Assembly: GCF_900110415.1 (NCBI RefSeq)
Contig: NZ_FODR01000001.1
Coordinates: forward strand, 62,001-126,000
DNA: 64,000 bases
Source: Mucilaginibacter sp. OK283
GTDB taxonomy: Bacteria > Bacteroidota > Bacteroidia > Sphingobacteriales > Sphingobacteriaceae
Direction: 5' to 3'
In this document: piece by piece, positions 8,037 to 15,517 of the stretch
Layout of the letters: each line of letters starts with the position of its first letter
How positions within the stretch are numbered: the stretch's first letter is position 1
Translations under genes and position numbers: made by a program
The notes under the pieces: model-generated
The model's database searches: none
What the model saw: the letters and a program-made list of their open reading frames with translations, nothing else
What the model was told of the DNA's origin: nothing

Positions 8037-9287
8037 CTATACAGGCGAGTTAATTTGGTCGCCTAACTTAATAATTCGTGCTAATTTTTTTATTGCCGTA
8101 TCATGATGTTTAACATACGGGTTCTCCTGGTCCCACACATATCCTGCCAAAACAGAACAGATCTGGTTTTTAATCTCGGGAACAAAAGTACCCGAAAAAA
8201 AGATGGTATCAAGCGTTCCTTCGTACCAGGCATTTACATATGAGCGGAAAACATCTACGCCCTGCATTACCTTTTCTGTATACTCCTTTTCCCAGTCAAT
8301 GTCTTCGCCGTTTAGCTTGCGGATAACCAATTTTGCTGCATTTTGACTGGATACAGTTGCCAGTGTAACACCCGATGAAAAGATGGGATCTAAAAACTCG
8401 GTAACATTGCCTGTAAGCACAAAGCCTTCGCCGTGAAAAGTATTGGTGGTGCTGCTCCAGGCCTGTAATATCCTTGGTTCAAAAACAAATTCAACATCTT
8501 TAAAGCGCTCGCTCAGGTAAGGCTCCGCTGCAATCAGGCTGCGCAGTTTAGCTTCGTCATCAGCGCCTTCATAACTTGCAAAAAAATCCGGATCGCCTAC
8601 AAAACCCAATGAGGTTACGCCACTGGAAAATGGAATGATCCAAACCCAAACGCCGGGTTTGTGTACCACGATGGTAATTCGGTTGGGCTCTTCAAACAGG
8701 TTGCGCTTTACATCTACCGTATGTGTAAATAAAGCTTTGCGCTGCGGCAGGCCCGATGGTTTATCAAGGTTAAACAACTTAGGGATAACCCGGCCGTAAC
8801 CACTGCCGTCGATAATAAACCGGGCCTCGATTTGTGTTTGGTTGCCTTCAATATCTTCGACTGTTGTTATTGAATCAGATCCGTTAAATTTGATATCGGT
8901 AACCGTGGTTTCATATTGCACGGGGATACCCATTGTTTCGCAGGTATCGGCCAGGGTTTTATCAAACTCAGCGCGCGGCACCTGCCATGTCCAGTTCCAG
9001 CCATCAGTAAACTGATCAGAAAAGAAGTAATCGCATATAACGCCATTTTTTACAAACTTGGCGCCAAATTTTTTCTGAAATCCTTTTGCCTCCACTGCTT
9101 CAACAAAGCCGGCATCGGTTAATGCTTCCATACAGCGGGGCAACAGGCTTTCGCCAATTACAAAACGCGGAAATTTTTGCTTTTCAACAATTTTAACTTT
9201 AAACCCTGCTTTATTCACAATAGAAGCAGCCACCGTACCCGCCGGGCCGGCGCCAATTACCAACACGTCAACTTTTTCTGTATTCAT
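8037..9287 (-). CDS. FAD-dependent oxidoreductase of the halogenase/epoxidase group
   Basis: The dinucleotide-binding motif GAGPAGTVAAS opens the protein and is followed by KFPRFVIGESLLPR. This second segment is characteristic of phenol-type flavin-dependent halogenases and their monooxygenase relatives. GVWVWIIPF further in resembles the GWxWxIP signature of that group. Substrate is therefore likely the aromatic ring of the pigment; chlorinated flexirubins are known. Halogenation versus hydroxylation or dehydrogenation cannot be settled. ATG at 9287 is chosen because the FAD motif follows within ten residues. The longer reading from 9335 adds 16 residues unlike family members. The ACP gene follows after 7 bases. 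Confidence 0.82.
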   Translation of the reverse strand: MNTEKVDVLVIGAGPAGTVAASIVNKAGFKVKIVEKQKFPRFVIGESLLPRCMEALTDAGFVEAVEAKGFQKKFGAKFVKNGVICDYFFSDQFTDGWNWTWQVPRAEFDKTLADTCETMGIPVQYETTVTDIKFNGSDSITTVEDIEGNQTQIEARFIIDGSGYGRVIPKLFNLDKPSGLPQRKALFTHTVDVKRNLFEEPNRITIVVHKPGVWVWIIPFSSGVTSLGFVGDPDFFASYEGADDEAKLRSLIAAEPYLSERFKDVEFVFEPRILQAWSSTTNTFHGEGFVLTGNVTEFLDPIFSSGVTLATVSSQNAAKLVIRKLNGEDIDWEKEYTEKVMQGVDVFRSYVNAWYEGTLDTIFFSGTFVPEIKNQICSVLAGYVWDQENPYVKHHDTAIKKLARIIKLGDQINSPV

Positions 9288-9483
9288 CAATTTAACTCTT
9301 TTGTGTTCATTGTCAGTAAGCTTGCAGGCTGTCAATTAAACCCTAAAGCATTTATAATATCATTAAGTAATCGCCATTATCAAATTATAAGCACCGGAAG
9401 GCCTAAGTCTTTTGATTTGTCATTTTCGACTTACAACTTAACACTTTCCGTTATTTCATGTTTGCCCCAACGTTACCAATTAA

Positions 9484-9909
9484 TTAAACAAACCCATATT
9501 TCTTTTTCCATTCTTCAAAAAACACCGGGTTGGTTAACTGAAGCATAAAATTATCGCGTTGTAAAAACACCTGTACGGTTGAGCCGGTAACCACAACCTC
9601 GCCGGTTGCAGCGTTTAACAGGCGGTAGTTAAAATTTAACCGCGCTGCTTCGCTTGGTATATATTCGGTTTCAATAATTACCCTGTCGCCGTAGCGCAAA
9701 ACCTGTTTGTATTTGCAATCGATGCTTACAATAGGGGTTACGTATTGGTTATTGTAAACTGTAAGGTAGTCAATACCGTATGCTTTCCCAAAAGCTTCCC
9801 TGCCATCTTCAAAATAGCGTACATAGTGCCCGTGCCACACAATGCCCAGCGAATCAACCTCGCTAAACTTCACACTTATCTCGGTGGCATTTATCAGTGT
9901 TTTTTGCAA
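9484..9909 (-). CDS. 4HBT-type acyl-CoA/ACP thioesterase
   Basis: A 141-residue single hotdog domain of the YbgC/4-hydroxybenzoyl-CoA thioesterase type. The catalytic Asp is Asp19 in EVDSLGIVWHGHYVRYFEDGR, with the usual His and Tyr following. It hydrolyses an acyl thioester. Thioesterases of this type occur in aryl-polyene clusters, where they may release stalled chains or the finished product. A hairpin with features of a terminator lies just upstream (9962-9997), and a 196-base gap follows before the oxidoreductase start, so this gene may have its own promoter. Confidence 0.87.
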   Translation of the reverse strand: MQKTLINATEISVKFSEVDSLGIVWHGHYVRYFEDGREAFGKAYGIDYLTVYNNQYVTPIVSIDCKYKQVLRYGDRVIIETEYIPSEAARLNFNYRLLNAATGEVVVTGSTVQVFLQRDNFMLQLTNPVFFEEWKKKYGFV

Positions 9910-9961
9910 TTCTTCGTTCTGTTTACCGCCAATACATTTATGCCGGCGTCATTTTTGTAAA

Positions 9962-9997
9962 GGATGCATCTATGCGGGTAAAGGCACAGATGCATCC
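9962..9997 (-). terminator. Hairpin between secreted-protein and thioesterase genes
   Basis: A perfect 10-base inverted repeat, GGATGCATCT at 9962-9971 and AGATGCATCC at 9988-9997, with a 16-base loop. Read on the minus strand it lies just after the stop of the secreted protein gene and is followed by TTTACAAAAATG. The T-run is weak, so it may be a partial terminator or a processing site that lowers expression of the downstream genes. Confidence 0.5.
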
Positions 9998-10010
9998 CTG
10001 TTAGTACTTT

Positions 10011-10673
10011 TTATTTCCAGCTGTTATAATCAGATTTTACATCTTTCATTACGTTTAAAAACGCTTTTGCCCAGTAGTTTCTAAGGCCAAAACCGCCTGG
10101 TTTGCCTTCGTAATATTTGGTAAGCAAAACCGTTTTTGTTTTCATATCAACAAAGGTTATCCAAACACCGGCCTTATCAAGGCCTTTGTTCATGCCGCTT
10201 ACAAAAAAGATATAGCCAATACCTTCCTTGCTCTGGAAATCATAATTTTTTACAATAGCCGTAATTTTTGCTTCATCCAATAATTTAAAATCGCTTGGAT
10301 TATCGGTATAAAGTTTATCAAACTTTGCTTTGGCGTTTGAAGACTTAGCTACATCAAGGGCATAGTCAACAGAACTGTGGTGAATTGATTCGGCCACATC
10401 ATATTTCTTTTGCTCGGTAACAAAAAGGCGGTTCCATCCTACGGTATAGTCGTCTCTGAATTCTTCGGGCGTTATATCATCTTTTCTTCCAATGCCCATT
10501 ACCTTGGCTTCAGCCGTACCTATAAATTTTGTTTGTGTAAAATCAAGTCCTAACCAGGTAATTTTAGCACTGCCCGAAAAAATATCGGCTTTTGTGCTTT
10601 GCGCTACAGCAGGCAGGCTGCTTACAACTGTTAGTAAAAAGGCTATTAGCCAGGTGTTTTTTGTAGGTTTCAT
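10011..10673 (-). CDS. Secreted protein of the pigment cluster, function unknown
   Basis: About 220 residues. It begins with a clear Sec signal peptide (MKPTKNTWLIAFLLTVVSSL, cleavage near AVAQS), so it is periplasmic or outer-membrane associated. I do not recognise a known catalytic domain. ATG at 10673 is preferred to the one at 10724, because the latter would overlap the dehydratase gene by 34 bases and place 17 polar residues before the signal peptide. With this start the gap to the dehydratase is 17 bases, consistent with one operon. Given the cluster, a role in pigment localisation is possible but unsupported by motifs. Confidence 0.72.
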   Translation of the reverse strand: MKPTKNTWLIAFLLTVVSSLPAVAQSTKADIFSGSAKITWLGLDFTQTKFIGTAEAKVMGIGRKDDITPEEFRDDYTVGWNRLFVTEQKKYDVAESIHHSSVDYALDVAKSSNAKAKFDKLYTDNPSDFKLLDEAKITAIVKNYDFQSKEGIGYIFFVSGMNKGLDKAGVWITFVDMKTKTVLLTKYYEGKPGGFGLRNYWAKAFLNVMKDVKSDYNSWK

Positions 10674-10690
10674 TTTGTAGATTAATTTAT

Positions 10691-11113
10691 TTATTGTTGA
10701 ATTATAAATACTTTCATCTGGCACTGCGCCAACGTTTCATCCCCACACTTCACCTTTCCCGATATCAGCGTTACATCAAATATTTGATTATCAATGATAA
10801 TTTCCGTTTCTAAGATATCATTAATTTTAGGCAAAGAAAACACTTCCAGGTTTTTAATAGCGCCAATATAGCCTATGGCATCAGCCTTTTGGCTGTTTTG
10901 GGCCAGGTACCCGGCACGGGCGGCCGCTGTTTGGGCTATGTTTTCTACCAGTCCGCCTGTACTAAATTCACCGTCTTCAACCAATACATTATCTGCTTTT
11001 ATACAAAATTGGCTGCGGCTGCTTTTTTCATCCGTCCAGGTCAAATGATCTATCATCACAAAAGGGAATTTTTGCGGGATAAGGTCGGGGGTATTGGCAG
11101 GTGGTGTAAACAT
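10691..11113 (-). CDS. ApeP-like hotdog dehydratase subunit
   Basis: A 140-residue hotdog protein. It opens with LIPQKFPFVMIDHL, a segment typical of the ApeP/FabZ-like group. The helix bears VENIAQTAAARAG with Glu57, the position of the catalytic acid in FabZ. The HFPG loop that carries the catalytic His is missing; the sequence there is DGEFSTGG. It is therefore the mirror image of the ApeI-like protein at 5889-6254, which has the His but not the Glu. A shared active site across a heterodimer is the natural reading, as reported for ApeI-ApeP of aryl-polyene systems. It lies 85 bases after the ACP gene. Confidence 0.82.
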   Translation of the reverse strand: MFTPPANTPDLIPQKFPFVMIDHLTWTDEKSSRSQFCIKADNVLVEDGEFSTGGLVENIAQTAAARAGYLAQNSQKADAIGYIGAIKNLEVFSLPKINDILETEIIIDNQIFDVTLISGKVKCGDETLAQCQMKVFIIQQ

Positions 11114-11198
11114 ATCAGCAGGTTTAATAGGTTTTAACAGTGGTTCAGGTAAAATCAGTAAAACATTTTGTAGATAGGGCCAGGTATTGCCCCATTAT

Positions 11199-11456
11199 TT
11201 ATACCAATTCCCCGGCGTTCACCCGGGTATTAACATACTCATAAAAATCCTGGAAGCTGACTATGCCAACAAAATCTTCGGGCTGCACCTTGAAGTTAAA
11301 ATTGCTTTCAATTACAACAACCAGGTCAATATAATCCAGGCTATCCAGCTCAAGGGTATCTTTTAAAACGGCTTCGGGGGTTATTTTGGCCACATCAATC
11401 TCAAATTCTTCGGCCAGGAATTCGTTTGTTTTCTCTATAATTTGTGCAAAATCCAT
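11199..11456 (-). CDS. Acyl carrier protein (third of three)
   Basis: An 85-residue ACP with the attachment serine at residue 39 in ELDSLDYIDLVVVIE. It is a close paralogue of the ACP at 1968-2225, of the same length and with the same C-terminal PEDF and FQDFY segments. The KS gene ends only 20 bases upstream, so KS and ACP are cotranscribed. It likely carries the extending chain for that KS. Compared with its paralogue it has Glu instead of Gly two residues before the DSL motif, a change that could alter partner choice. Confidence 0.95.
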   Translation of the reverse strand: MDFAQIIEKTNEFLAEEFEIDVAKITPEAVLKDTLELDSLDYIDLVVVIESNFNFKVQPEDFVGIVSFQDFYEYVNTRVNAGELV

Positions 11457-11476
11457 AAGGTGGGTTAGGTAAGGGT

Positions 11477-12694
11477 TTAATATTTTTTAATAATCAGCGA
11501 CGAATTTGTTCCGCCAAAACCAAAAGAGTTCGACAAAAATACGTCGAAATCCCGTTCGATGGTGGTAGTAGCGATGTTTAACCTGGCCGAATCCTCGTCG
11601 GGGGTTTCGAAGTTAATGTTTGGCGCGATAAACGAATTTTGCATCATCAGCATCGAGTATACAATTTCGCTTGCGCCGGCCATCCAGCATTCGTGGCCTG
11701 TCATGGATTTGGTTGAGCTTACCAGCGGCTTGCTCGAACCGAAAACCTCGTGAATGGCTTTAGCCTCGCTGGCATCACCCGCGGGGGTTGATGTGGCATG
11801 GGCGTTTATGTAATCAATATCGGCAGCGGTCATGCCGGCGTCTTTCAACGCCATAGCCAATGAGCGTACCGGTCCGCCAACGGTTGGGTTGGATATGTGG
11901 CCGCCGTTTGACGAAAATCCGTAGCCAATAACCTCGCCTAAAATAGTGGCGCCGCGGCGTTGTGCCGATTCTAAACTTTCTAAAATTACGGTAGCCGCCC
12001 CTCCGCTTGGCACCAGGCCATCGCGGCTTTTATCAAAGGGGCGCGATGCTTTGGTCGGCGTATTTTCTAATGTGGAGAATGCCGAAAGCGCATCAAAACT
12101 GCCCATCGAAAAATGGTTAAGCTCCTGGGCGCCACCGCAGATAATGCCTTCCTGTAAACCACTTTTGATAAGGTGATAGCCTAAGCCAATAGCGTGCGAG
12201 CCGCTTGCGCAGGCTGCACTTACAGTAAGGTTGATGCCTTTTAATTTGAATATAGTAGCCAGGTTCATGCTGACGGTGGAGTTCATGGTTTGGAAAACCG
12301 CTCCTGAGCCTACCAGCATGGTGTCTTTTTTTACGCGGATGATATCGGTACAATCAATAACCGGCTTGGCCGAGCTATCGTTGCCGTAAAGGATGCCTAT
12401 TTCGTTTTGATCAAGGTAATCCATATCGATGCCTGCCTGGGCCAGTGCCTCAATGGTGGCCATATAAGCATACTCACCCTGTTCTGGCAGCATAATACGC
12501 GAACGCCTGTCGAGTTTTTCTTTTAAGTTGGGCCTTTCTACAAAGCCGGTTAAGCCCGACCGGTAACCAAACTCCTTGCGCATAGAATCGAGCAGGATCC
12601 CCGATTTGCCGTGGAAAAGCGAGTCTCTTACCTCGTCCTGGGTTTTCCCAATGCACGAGTAAATCCCCATCCCTGTAATCACAACTCTATTCAT
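11477..12694 (-). CDS. Beta-ketoacyl-ACP synthase, FabF-like
   Basis: A full-length 405-residue condensing enzyme. The catalytic triad is complete: Cys162 in SAACASGSHAIG, His299 in NAHATST and His334 in STKSMTGHECW. It should carry out decarboxylative condensation with malonyl-ACP during polyene extension. It lies 20 bases ahead of an ACP gene. A second KS of the cluster (1-1057) also has a complete triad, so neither is obviously a catalytically dead chain-length factor. A 101-base gap containing a 20-base near-palindrome separates it from the upstream ketoreductase gene. Confidence 0.95.
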   Translation of the reverse strand: MNRVVITGMGIYSCIGKTQDEVRDSLFHGKSGILLDSMRKEFGYRSGLTGFVERPNLKEKLDRRSRIMLPEQGEYAYMATIEALAQAGIDMDYLDQNEIGILYGNDSSAKPVIDCTDIIRVKKDTMLVGSGAVFQTMNSTVSMNLATIFKLKGINLTVSAACASGSHAIGLGYHLIKSGLQEGIICGGAQELNHFSMGSFDALSAFSTLENTPTKASRPFDKSRDGLVPSGGAATVILESLESAQRRGATILGEVIGYGFSSNGGHISNPTVGGPVRSLAMALKDAGMTAADIDYINAHATSTPAGDASEAKAIHEVFGSSKPLVSSTKSMTGHECWMAGASEIVYSMLMMQNSFIAPNINFETPDEDSARLNIATTTIERDFDVFLSNSFGFGGTNSSLIIKKY

Positions 12695-12769
12695 AACGCA
12701 ATACCGGCTTAGTCATTTAACAATTCCCTTAAAACTAAATAAATTTATTTAATCCCGAAATATTAATGT

Positions 12770-12789
12770 ATTTGTTTATATGAACAAAT
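12770..12789. promoter_or_regulatory. Operator-like 20-base palindrome
   Basis: The sequence ATTTGTTTATATGAACAAAT is a near-perfect palindrome, with 9 of 10 positions symmetric. It sits in the gap between the ketoreductase gene end and the ketosynthase start. The size and symmetry are those of a dimeric regulator site. It is AT-rich and lacks a following T-run, which makes a terminator unlikely. No regulator gene is seen next to it in the window, so the binding protein is unknown. Confidence 0.4.
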
Positions 12790-12795
12790 GGTTAA

Positions 12796-13524
12796 TTATG
12801 AATAAAGGCCGCCGTTAACAGAAATTACCTCGGCCGTAATATATGATGCCTCGGGCGATGCTAAAAAGCCCACTACGCTGGCCACTTCTTCGGGGGTGCC
12901 AAAGCGTTTAATAGGTATCATGGATTTAAGCTCCTTTTCATCCAGGCCTTCGGTCATATCGGTTTTAATAAAGCCGGGCGCAACTGCATTAACAGTAACG
13001 CCGCGGCGTGCAATTTCCTGCGCCAGGGCCTTGGTTGCCCCAATTACACCAGCCTTTGCTGCCGAGTAATTAACCTGGCCGGGCAAGCCTTTTAAGCCCG
13101 ATAAAGATACTACGTTGATAATGCGGCCATATTTTTTAACCAGCATACCGTTTAAAACTGCCTGGGTTACATAAAAGAAACCGCCTAAACTGGTATTTAA
13201 TACACTGTCCCACTGTTCGTCTTTCATCCACATCATCAGGGTATCATCCTTAATGCCGGCATTATTTACCAGCACTTCAATATATTTTTCGGTATTGGCT
13301 TCAACCCAGCCGCCCAATACAGCGCGGATATCTTCTTTGTTGGCTACGTCAAATTTCATAACCTCGCCATCACCGCCGTTTTCTTTAATTGCAGCTAAGG
13401 TATTGTCGGCTTCCGCCTGGTTACTTTTGTAATTAATAAGCACGTAGTAGCCCATAGTGGCCAGTTTATAGCAAACGGCACGGCCTATTCCTCTTGATCC
13501 GCCTGTTACTAATGCACATTTCAT
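12796..13524 (-). CDS. 3-oxoacyl-ACP reductase, FabG-like
   Basis: A 242-residue short-chain dehydrogenase/reductase. The cofactor-binding motif TGGSRGIG is at residues 7-14 and the NNAG motif near 87-90. The catalytic Ser, Tyr153 and Lys157 lie in YSAAKAG. It reduces the 3-keto group after each condensation using NADPH. In this context it is the ketoreductase of the aryl-polyene line. It is 43 bases downstream of the ammonia-lyase gene and in the same direction, consistent with one transcript. Confidence 0.94.
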   Translation of the reverse strand: MKCALVTGGSRGIGRAVCYKLATMGYYVLINYKSNQAEADNTLAAIKENGGDGEVMKFDVANKEDIRAVLGGWVEANTEKYIEVLVNNAGIKDDTLMMWMKDEQWDSVLNTSLGGFFYVTQAVLNGMLVKKYGRIINVVSLSGLKGLPGQVNYSAAKAGVIGATKALAQEIARRGVTVNAVAPGFIKTDMTEGLDEKELKSMIPIKRFGTPEEVASVVGFLASPEASYITAEVISVNGGLYS

Positions 13525-13567
13525 CGTCCTGGTGTATTAAATTGTTACGTAAAGAATATGCCTGCAA

Positions 13568-15136
13568 TTATAAAATGTGGGAGTTTCTCTTTTTAATCAG
13601 GTGTACGTGCTCGGCTTTTTCAAAGTATTGCTTCACGTTCACCATATCCTTATACTTTGGCTTATCCTCAATAAATTTAGGAAATATAGCGCGCAGATCA
13701 GTATAAACGATGTGGGTTGTCGGCGACAGCTTTTCGCTGCAATCCAGGTGATCAATAGCTTGTAAAATAGCCATCATTTGTATGGCCAGCACTTCAAAAG
13801 TATTATCTATAACGCGTTTGGTCATTAATGCCGCGTTGCAACCCATGCTTACAATATCCTGGTTATCATTGTTATTAGGGATACTGTGCAGGTACATGGG
13901 GTACGATAGGGTTTGGTTCTCGGCAGTGGTTGATGTAGCCGTAAACTGCATACCCTGCATCCCGAAGTTAAAGCCCAGCACACCCAGGTTAACAAAAGGC
14001 GGAAATTTGTGGTTCAGCTTCTCGTTAAGCAGGTAGTTTAACTGCCTTTCGGAAAGCATACACAGTTTGGTAATAGCTATTTTTAGTTTGTCCATAGCCA
14101 GGGAAACATAATCGCCATGGAAATTACCGCCGTGGAAAATGTTTTTGGCTTCGTGGTCAATAACCGGGTTGTCATTTACCGAGTTCAGTTCGTCGGTAAC
14201 AACGCGTTCAACCTCAAAAATGGTATCATAAACAGGGCCCAAAACCTGGGTTACGCAGCGCAGGGAATAGTATTCCTGAACCTTATCCAAAAACACTTCC
14301 TGATTAAGATTATCCGGATTATACAGGTGTTCGGAACGGTCGCGAATCATTTTGCTGCCGGTAAGCACATCGCGCATAATGGCAGCCACTTCGTTTTGGC
14401 CGCGGTGGTGTTTTACCACGTTTAGCTCGTAAGAGTAATGGTCATCAAAAGCCTGCACCACTTCGTTTATCATGGACGATAGTACGATTGACCACTCCAG
14501 CAGTTTTTTGGCCTGGATGATGTTTACCATACCAATACCCGTCATGGCCGATGTGCCATTGATAATGGCCAAACCTTCGCGGATTTTTATAGATAAAGGC
14601 TCGATGCCCAGTTCTTTAAATAATTCGGCAGTGTCGTGTTGCTCTCCTTTATAGCTTGATTCGCCTTCGCCTATCAATACTAAAGCTAGGTGGGCCAATT
14701 GCACCAAATCGCCGGATGCGCCTACGCCGCCATGTTCAAAAACATTGGGGGCAACATCTTTATTAATTAATTGGGTAAGCAGTTCGGGCAAATCGGTATG
14801 CACGCCCGAACGGGCCTGCATAAAGCTGTTCAACCTGGCAATCATCAGGGCTTTAACCAGCAGGGGTTGCATTAAATTGCCGCCACCCGAGGCATGGCTT
14901 CGGATAAGGTTATACTGCAGCTGCAACAGGTTTTCTTCGCTTACCTTATACTGGGCCATCGGGCCAAAGCCGGTGTTGATGCCGTAAATGAGCTTGTTTG
15001 AAGAGAAACCCTGCAAAAACTGGTAATTAACCTCCACATTCTTAACAACCGATGTATCCAAGCCAACTTCCTCGCCATCAAACAGGATCTTAGAAAAATC
15101 ATCGGCAGTAAGGTACCGCGCCCCTATATGTATCAT
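13568..15136 (-). CDS. Tyrosine ammonia-lyase (flexirubin type)
   Basis: A 522-residue aromatic amino acid ammonia-lyase. The MIO cofactor forms from Ala140-Ser141-Gly142 in HGGVGASGDL, and the catalytic Tyr is in IYGINTGFGPMAQY. The selectivity region reads YNLIRSHASG, very like the tyrosine ammonia-lyase of Flavobacterium johnsoniae as I remember it, and the C-terminal half also resembles that enzyme. It deaminates tyrosine to 4-coumarate, the flexirubin starter. Histidine ammonia-lyase is the main alternative because that enzyme also has Ser-His at the selectivity site. The pigment neighbours argue against it. It is the first gene of the leftward operon. Confidence 0.9.
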   Translation of the reverse strand: MIHIGARYLTADDFSKILFDGEEVGLDTSVVKNVEVNYQFLQGFSSNKLIYGINTGFGPMAQYKVSEENLLQLQYNLIRSHASGGGNLMQPLLVKALMIARLNSFMQARSGVHTDLPELLTQLINKDVAPNVFEHGGVGASGDLVQLAHLALVLIGEGESSYKGEQHDTAELFKELGIEPLSIKIREGLAIINGTSAMTGIGMVNIIQAKKLLEWSIVLSSMINEVVQAFDDHYSYELNVVKHHRGQNEVAAIMRDVLTGSKMIRDRSEHLYNPDNLNQEVFLDKVQEYYSLRCVTQVLGPVYDTIFEVERVVTDELNSVNDNPVIDHEAKNIFHGGNFHGDYVSLAMDKLKIAITKLCMLSERQLNYLLNEKLNHKFPPFVNLGVLGFNFGMQGMQFTATSTTAENQTLSYPMYLHSIPNNNDNQDIVSMGCNAALMTKRVIDNTFEVLAIQMMAILQAIDHLDCSEKLSPTTHIVYTDLRAIFPKFIEDKPKYKDMVNVKQYFEKAEHVHLIKKRNSHIL

Positions 15137-15517
15137 GAACTAAAATTATTTTATTATTAAAAAGAGAAATTCATTAAAAAATCACACAAAAAACGTCCGA
15201 AAATAGGATAAATATTTCAGATATGATACAATTTGACGTCTTTATTCCCGGTTTACAATAGGCAAATAATGTATGTATAAGTTATTAAGCCGCTTGTTCA
15301 AAATACGCAGACGCATATCAATAAAAAACGTTACAGGAATATTGTAGTGAGGTATTATGACAGGAAAAGTAACAACCGACAGGGAATAAAATCCCTGTGG
15401 ATAAGCGTTGCCGGCTTAAAACATAAAACATTTCGGTGCTTTTCAGGTTTAAAAAACTGGCCCTGCATTTAAGGGCCAACATAAATAGTTGGAATTTAAA
15501 TATTTATTATCCTGATA
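15137..15517. other. Intergenic region between TAL operon and barrel gene
   Basis: This 381-base gap separates divergent genes, so both promoters should lie here. No TAnnTTTG box was found in either direction. The left third is AT-rich. Two hairpins are described separately: one with arms ACAGGGA/TCCCTGT (15379-15398) and one with arms GGCCCT/AGGGCC (15460-15478). No open reading frame of interest was seen. Confidence 0.5.
15450..15479 (-). terminator. Terminator-like hairpin upstream of the TAL operon
   Basis: Read on the minus strand, GGCCCT, a 7-base loop and AGGGCC are followed by AGTTTTTT, the layout of an intrinsic terminator. No leftward gene ends here, because the gene to the right is transcribed the other way. 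It could stop antisense transcripts from the barrel gene region. It could also lie in the leader of the TAL operon and act as an attenuator if a promoter lies further right. A second hairpin follows at 15379-15398. Confidence 0.45.

Noticed and set aside
9288..9335. Longer start of the FAD oxidoreductase at 9335
   Set aside because: The 16 extra residues precede the normal FAD-binding start and look non-homologous.
13568..15136. Histidine ammonia-lyase (hut pathway) as the identity of the lyase
   Set aside because: No hut genes are nearby, and the sequence and surroundings fit the flexirubin tyrosine ammonia-lyase better.
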